Source of the DNA: Trileptium ribeirensis
Lineage: Eukaryota; Nematoda; Enoplea; Enoplida; Thoracostomopsidae
Assembly (NCBI GenBank): GCA_030248225.1
Contig: JASANE010020037.1
Span: 1 to 64,000 of the forward strand
DNA: 64,000 nt
Reading direction: 5' to 3'
The notes beneath the pieces are model-generated. The model did not search any database. It was not told where the DNA came from and saw nothing but the letters and a program-made list of their open reading frames with translations. Both the position numbers and the translations under genes were made by a program. Positions 58,620 to 64,000 of the stretch are shown one piece after another; the first letter of the stretch is position 1, and the number at the start of each line of letters is the position of its first letter.

Positions 58620-59319
58620 GTAATTGTTAAATTATTGTAGTTATTATGGATTTTGTTTCTATCATCTGCATGATTACTCGTTCTTATAATCGTTTTATTA
58701 GTATGACCATTATTTTACAACCATTTTTCATGCTGTAAGCTCCTAGCGACGGTGTACAGACTTATGCAGCAATGCAAATACACTTTATTTCAACTTATTT
58801 GATAGCGTCATTCTATAGGTCTTGGTACAAATAAGGCGGATAATGCTAGTTTGACTGCATCTTGTGCTAAAACTGATATTTTTAACCCAATTATACAACG
58901 CAGGATTTAAGATGGTAGCCACGTACTGTTGACACTAACGTTATTTGAATTTAATATTTAGATAGTTAATTACCTATGTAATGCCCACATAGTTTGCTAC
59001 TATTACGCTATGAAAATTAAAACTTTTTTATGATGTTTTAAACTTTTGGCATAGCACGAAAAAGGCTTCTTTAAGCATTAAATATTGTATAGCTTGGGGC
59101 ATCTTCAAAGAGATCGAAATGATATTTTTAGTTTATAACCTTAGATTTCCGTTTTTTTTTTGCCAAATTGCTGCAGAGATTTTTATACTCAAATGAAAAC
59201 TTGGTGCAATTACTTGTGTTTAAAAAAATCAAAATTCACTCTTTCGAGGATGAGTGACGGGTGTAACGAATTTTTTTGCCTCTCTTAATAATAATATTTA
59301 GGGAACTCCGTTTCATAAG

Positions 59320-59665
59320 CTGGGCTCTCAATTCGCTGAAAATTTTGCCAGAGGGCGCCCGATTTTGCCAGGGGGCATTTTGCCAAGGGAAAAACGATTA
59401 AAAATCGTGTCAGAAACACTGCCAAAATGGGTTTGATGGAGATAAAAGCGATTTTGAGGCAAATTTTAGTAAAATTTGAGAAATTTTTGAATTCAGAACG
59501 GAGTTTTAGTACAAATTTTGATCAATTTTTTGTATTTTGGACCGATTGGAAACAAAAAATTTTCCAAGAGGCGATGAACCGGGGAGCCCAAAATTTTACC
59601 AGAGTGCACCTGTTCTGAACCAGGGGGTACCGAAAAATGCCAGGCCCCCAATTTGGAGAGCCCAG
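59320..59665. mobile_element. 346-bp TIR element with 6-bp duplication
   Basis: The ends ctgggctctc and gagagcccag are inverted. The direct repeat cataag occurs at 59,314-59,319 and 59,666-59,671. The interior has repeated ttttgccagggggc and aattttag words and no ORF with a domain. The ttttgccag words recall the TTTTGCC family but the ends differ. Confidence 0.65.
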
Positions 59666-59844
59666 CATAAGCAGTATGATAATTGTGGCATTTTCACTTT
59701 GGGCGAGGTCAAAATGACGTTTTTACACAACACTGTGTTGATAAAATTGAATAAGTTGTCTATCTTGATCTCAGGCAGACGTTCCCAGGATTGAAACTGT
59801 TCAGCTCATGGTCTACTCGTCGTCGCTTTCCAGTTTGGTCTGGG

Positions 59845-60198
59845 CAAGGGCGTAGCCAGGGTGGGGGGGGGCGCGACCCCCCTTTTGGTTCAACCCCAAA
59901 CAAAATTTTTTTGAATGATTCCGGTTGAAAAGCATGTCCGAAATTGTCCTAAAACTAGCCTCACTCGCACTAGAAAACAATTACTTTCAACCGTATTTTT
60001 GACCAAACTTCACATTTTTGTATTAAAATTCGTTATTTTGGCAACAGTTGTATTTTTTACTTGTTTATGGCGTACTTAATATACCAATTTTGGACCTCGC
60101 TTTCACATTTCTGAGCGCGACCCCTGGATCCCCCTTTTAGGTACCCACAGTGGGTCGCGACCCCTCCACACCTTTCAAAATTCCTGGCTATGCCCTTG
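59845..60198. mobile_element. MITE family B, copy 2, opposite orientation
   Basis: The TIRs caagggcgtagccagg and cctggctatgcccttg lie within flanks ggtctggg (59,837-59,844) and ggtttggg (60,199-60,206), matching at 7 of 8 positions. The interior, gtttatggcgtacttaatat followed by accaatttt, is the reverse complement of the 23.36-kb copy. Confidence 0.85.
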
Positions 60199-60442
60199 GG
60201 TTTGGGCTAAATTTTCTTTGCAGTATCGTCGTAATTTTTTGGTCTGCATTATATCATTGGTGCCTCCGGACACAGGATTCGGAGAAGTGTTAGTGCGACT
60301 TTGCAAAATCACAACTTTGTTTTTCCATTATATAGCGTATCGACCATTGTGTGAAGAACAGTGTACTCTTATGTTTCTGTTGCACAACTTACACAGGATG
60401 ATCAGTGTTTTTTGGTTAAGATTTGATGTATTATTATTATAG

Positions 60443-60532
60443 CATCCACGTGTACGTTACGCTGCTTGCAATGCTATTGGTCAGATGTCGACAGATTTCT
60501 CTCCTACGTTGCAGAAACGGTTGCACGACAAA
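60443..60532 (+). CDS. IPO5: Importin-5-like exon 3 of 4 in window
   Basis: Acceptor ttattattatag, 90 bases in phase 0 to phase 0, donor AAA|gtaaat. The 30 codons read [20 protein letters not shown] followed by [10 protein letters not shown]. The [17 protein letters not shown]..........H-K sequence is one of the most strongly conserved helices in importin-5 (about residues 412-441 of the human protein). The exon contains no stop until after the donor. Confidence 0.95.
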
Positions 60533-62514
60533 GTAAATAAATGATGATTTTCAGTTTTTGTGCTAGGTGTATTCTGTCATTTTTACGTTGTAGCTTACTG
60601 CCAATTAACTAACACGTAAGAGTAAACAAGCAAGCTTTAGGGGATAAGCATTACAACAACAATACTAACATACAATAATACTATTATTGGCAATAGCGTT
60701 ACGAGTAGATGGAGATGTAACAATAAATTATTGTTTGTCGTCTTACAGTGGTTTCGGAACTAACATTTTTCATTGTATACCGTGCTACTTGCTTAAAATA
60801 TTTTATGAACAACAAAACTTTTGGTCCACGTAAGGATTTGTTACGGAAATGTTGTTTTGCACAGGATTGGTTACAAATAAACATGATAGCGTCGAAATGA
60901 CCAACAATCACCTTAAAGCTGGCCTATCCACGCTTTGCCAAATTTGAGGACTTCGTTGGATTCAGTGTTCATTCTCCAGCGAAGTTTAAAATTGAAGGAC
61001 TAATGTTTGATTGAAATATTAAATATTTCTGTATTTTTATGTACTTTTATTCTCGTACATTTTTAGGTTATAAAACATTTTAGCATTAAAATAGTGTTTT
61101 AAATTTAGAGACGTTAATAAAATTTGTATTTTTTGGTGCATCAAGGATTTTGGGAGAGTGTTGGGGCGGACATTACGGAAAATCTCACGAACATGGAGGA
61201 AATGGAAAGTGGGCTACCATTGTAGATGTTCCAAAAAGGTAAAACAATTCCGAAAAATCCGTCAGTCCATGTCCTTTTGAAAATTATAAAAATCATTATT
61301 GATAATGCAAACCGAGCCATTATTTGAAGCTAGGCAGTGGGTAGCTCGAAAACTATACCACCCATCCGACGGAAGTTTTAGGTTTGAATAATGTTCTTTG
61401 ATTATTTTCAAATAAACATCAAATGTTTCAAACCATGTGACTAGCGAAATATTTTAGCAAACCATTCATTTTGTATGCAATATTGACGTCTGTATAATCC
61501 TATAATCCTTTATTTGACTTCGGGAAGACTAACAGTTATATTCGTTGGTTAGGTTTTCACTGTCGTTTGGCGGGACCTCATGCGAACAGGTTGAAATTAT
61601 TTTGTGGTAGTGCTTCAAATTTGGACCAGATTTTTTCATTCGATAAAATGTTTCCAGGCATCATACCTTTAAGCATGGTGGGATTATCTTTGAAGTTTGG
61701 TATTTGGAGTAATATTGTAATGAAGGAAAATTAATCTTTGTTGTCAACTTTACATTTAAATGTGTTTTTTGACAGATTATGTTTGTAAAATAGCCAATTT
61801 TGTTCTAATGACATATGAATCTTAGTTTGTGAGCCCACTTTTTAGCATAAATTGTCACGTGATAGGAAACACGTTAAAACATGCACTTACAAAGAAGAGT
61901 TATAAAATGAAAATTATGCTTATTGTACTTGTGCGGTAACAATTTGGATATAGTTGTACCAAGAGTACATTAGTGAAGAGTATGACACTTCCATGCACTC
62001 ATATGTTAGCCCGTGTTTGATGACACGTGAGTTTTTCGGCCTGACCCTCCTCATTTCTGCGGGGGAAGTCGTCATGGACATCTAGACCCCCTCCCCCAGA
62101 AATAGGGGGTCGGGGAATCTGAAACTTCGCCAGAAACTGGTTGGGTCAGGCCGAAATCGCCCAGTCATCAAACACGGGCTAACATATTAGTGCAGGAAAG
62201 TGTCGTACTCTTCCCTAATGCACTCTTGGTTGTACCAATAACTATAAACGTCCGCTTTGTTTCAGCTGCACCGAGTTTATTTTTTGGCAAATTAACCGAA
62301 CCGAGCTTTTGATTTGAACAAAACGAGCCAAGCCTTTTGTTTGATGAAAACTAGCCCGAACCAAAAGTTAAGGGTCGTTCTCAACTCTACTTCGCGCAAT
62401 CGAATGCACGGTATGTGGCAATAGTTTCAAAGCAAAAAGTTGAACCAGCTCTCGGGGCTATTCACTGATTGTTTCTTCAACTGATTGCTGTTGATTCCGT
62501 AATGTGATTTTAAG
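60533..62514 (+). other. Importin-5 intron (2.0 kb)
   Basis: Holds MITE family A copy 3 (61,960-62,228) and a gagccaagcc/accgaaccgagc-word patch at 62,262-62,390. No other feature seen. Confidence 0.7.
61960..62228. mobile_element. MITE family A, copy 3 with perfect 7-bp TSD
   Basis: The termini caagagtacattag and cctaatgcactcttg are inverted. Inner words gacacttcc and gttagcccgtgtttgatgac are mirrored. The direct repeat gttgtac lies at 61,953-61,959 and 62,229-62,235. The centre is shorter than in copies 1 and 2. Confidence 0.85.
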
Positions 62515-62688
62515 GTTATTCCAACGATTTTGGCTACGTTAGAAGACGTTGGTTCGCCACGTACTCAGGCACACGCCGGGGCTGCGTTGGTCAATTTCAG
62601 TGAAGATTGCCCAAAGACAATCCTTTCGCCATACTTGAACGACATTATGACAAAATTAATATGGGTGCTTGAGGGTACATTCCAGACG
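62515..62688 (+). CDS. IPO5: Importin-5-like exon 4 of 4 in window
   Basis: Acceptor gattttaag, 174 bases in phase 0, donor ACG|gtaagt. The 58 codons read VIPTILATLEDVGSPRTQAH, then AGAALVNFSEDCPKTILSPY, then LNDIMTKLIWVLEGTFQT. The L.-.L-D....R.QAHA.AAL.NF.EDCPK..L.PYL block is diagnostic of importin-5 HEAT repeats (about residues 442-497). The next exon, beginning near the family's LIQKG segment, is not in the remaining 1.3 kb, so the gene continues beyond the window for roughly 600 residues. Confidence 0.95.
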
Positions 62689-64000
62689 GTAAGTTATTGC
62701 AGCTTCTGGATTCCTATTCTTTTTAATTTAGGTTTTGCCCGCCGCTAATTTTCCCGAGTAAAACCTGCGATGTCAAAGTATTTACGGCGTACGTACGTTA
62801 TTCTAATTGACTTCTTCAAATTGGTGTGTGGGTCTTTTGCAAAATTTATCGCTTCCCTCGGTAGTAATGTCTTTAGTTGTCACAAAAGATAAAATTTTTT
62901 TACTAAAATCCTATCCTGAACTTTTCAATTAAAAGTTAAAATTATAGTCTAAAATTTATTTCATTACGTAAAAATAAGCTTGAAAATTTTTACATTACTT
63001 GAGAAGTTTTAAAACGTTTCCGATGTCTTTTATTGAATATTTTAGCCTTTTTCGTGAAAAAACACCGAATTTTGAAAACTTGGTATCCAAAATAGATATC
63101 ACTATTTCAAGCCCCTCCTTGTCGAATTCGGCACAGTTTGGTCCTGAACATGGAATTTTTATCGAACAATTTCGAACAACAAAATTTTCAAACGTATTTT
63201 GAACAGTTTCGAACAAAATTAAGATTATAGTAATGCTGGAAACTACGTTAGGTGCGTACAGCTGGGCTGTTATTATGCCAACTCACTTCCAGATCCCAAA
63301 ACTGATGTGAGTGCACGAATCACGATTTTACCTGTGCACGCGAACCCTCTTTGGGACGTAGAAACACTTAGGCATTGTGCACGGACATATACGATTCAGC
63401 ACCACAGTTATCGCGTATATACACTTGAAAATGCGAATGCAATCGGATTTTTATTGCATAATTTAATAGATTCGTGGACCGAGAACACAACTATATGATT
63501 TAGCCTCTCATTTGATGGCATTCAAACGAATGCGTAATCGGCATATGTACACGTACGTACCCGAATTGCTTTTGTATATCACGGAGCCATGTCCGGGTTC
63601 GCTAAACTGTAAATACCGATTGCAGAATACTGACAGCGAGCTATTCATGATTCTGTTCGTGATTTTAATAAAAGAACAATCACTCTGCATATGGCTAAAG
63701 TGAACTCGCGTATAACAGTTTTTTATTTAATTTTTTTTCATTTACTCGGCCATATTATCCAACACATTCGATCGGTTTTCGAACTTTAAGGACTATATAT
63801 CGTGTTTGTAATTGTTCGGTTTGCATAAAAAACTAAACTTTACAGAAAATTTTAACTGTAGGGAAGATTAAAAACATTACTAGAACGAATTTAATTTAGC
63901 TGCTAAACCATGGTTCTTTCGTTGTTAAAATCGCTGGATCCGGATCGTGCTTAAATTTTGCGTTAACATCTTCGCTATCGGTGTTCACTGTTTTGCGAAT
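62689..64000 (+). other. Importin-5 intron, cut by the window end
   Basis: No exon, TIR element or known repeat was recognised. All open frames are under 75 codons and lack similarity to the importin C-terminal half. Confidence 0.6.

Larger units (their letters stand above)
58620..60442 (+). other. Importin-5 intron (1.8 kb)
   Basis: Contains two TIR elements (59,320-59,665 and 59,845-60,198). The first 700 bp are AT-rich with nothing recognised. Confidence 0.7.

Overview
This is a eukaryotic, almost certainly animal, genomic window. It is AT-rich, its coding sequence is split into short exons with AG acceptors and GT donors, the introns run from 1.8 to 7.8 kb, and the rest is crowded with old transposon copies. 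Nothing looks bacterial at the window scale: there are no operons, ribosome binding sites or long ORFs. The species cannot be fixed from sequence alone. The exon homologies and repeat style fit an invertebrate animal.

Layout. From 1 to about 21.2 kb I see no convincing exon. This part holds decayed LINE reverse transcriptases (3.0-4.3 kb on +, 12.7-13.8 kb on -), a degraded hAT/ZMYM-like transposase (6.35-6.8 kb) and several families of terminal-inverted-repeat (TIR) elements. From 21.2 to 38.4 kb there is a plus-strand gene whose recognised exons encode a CCHC zinc knuckle followed by CxxC pairs. This arrangement matches ZCCHC24-like RNA-binding zinc-finger proteins. Four internal exons and a possible last exon all join in phase 0. 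From 38.4 to 52.2 kb is a repeat zone: a ~125-bp tandem array, a ~172-bp satellite with two nested insertions, a foldback element, and a pair of ~0.89-kb inverted arms around 3.3 kb. A Penelope-like element tail ends about 150 bp before the next exon. From 52.2 to 62.7 kb four plus-strand exons encode an internal part (roughly residues 268-497 of the ~1,100-residue family) of importin-5 (RanBP5/karyopherin beta-3). Its N-terminal exons were not found and its C-terminal exons must lie beyond the window.

The two genes have no evident functional link. Importin-5 is a nuclear import receptor; the zinc-finger protein is probably an RNA-binding cytoplasmic factor. Most of the biology visible here is transposon biology. 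Several non-autonomous families have readable target-site duplications (TSDs): one leaves 7 bp, several leave 8 bp as hAT elements do, and one leaves 6 bp. The foldback pair at 45.4-51.2 kb, which shares one terminal sequence between two very different elements, and a GC-richer DUF262-like patch at 57.2 kb are the least ordinary observations. I did not find a clearly new biological system.
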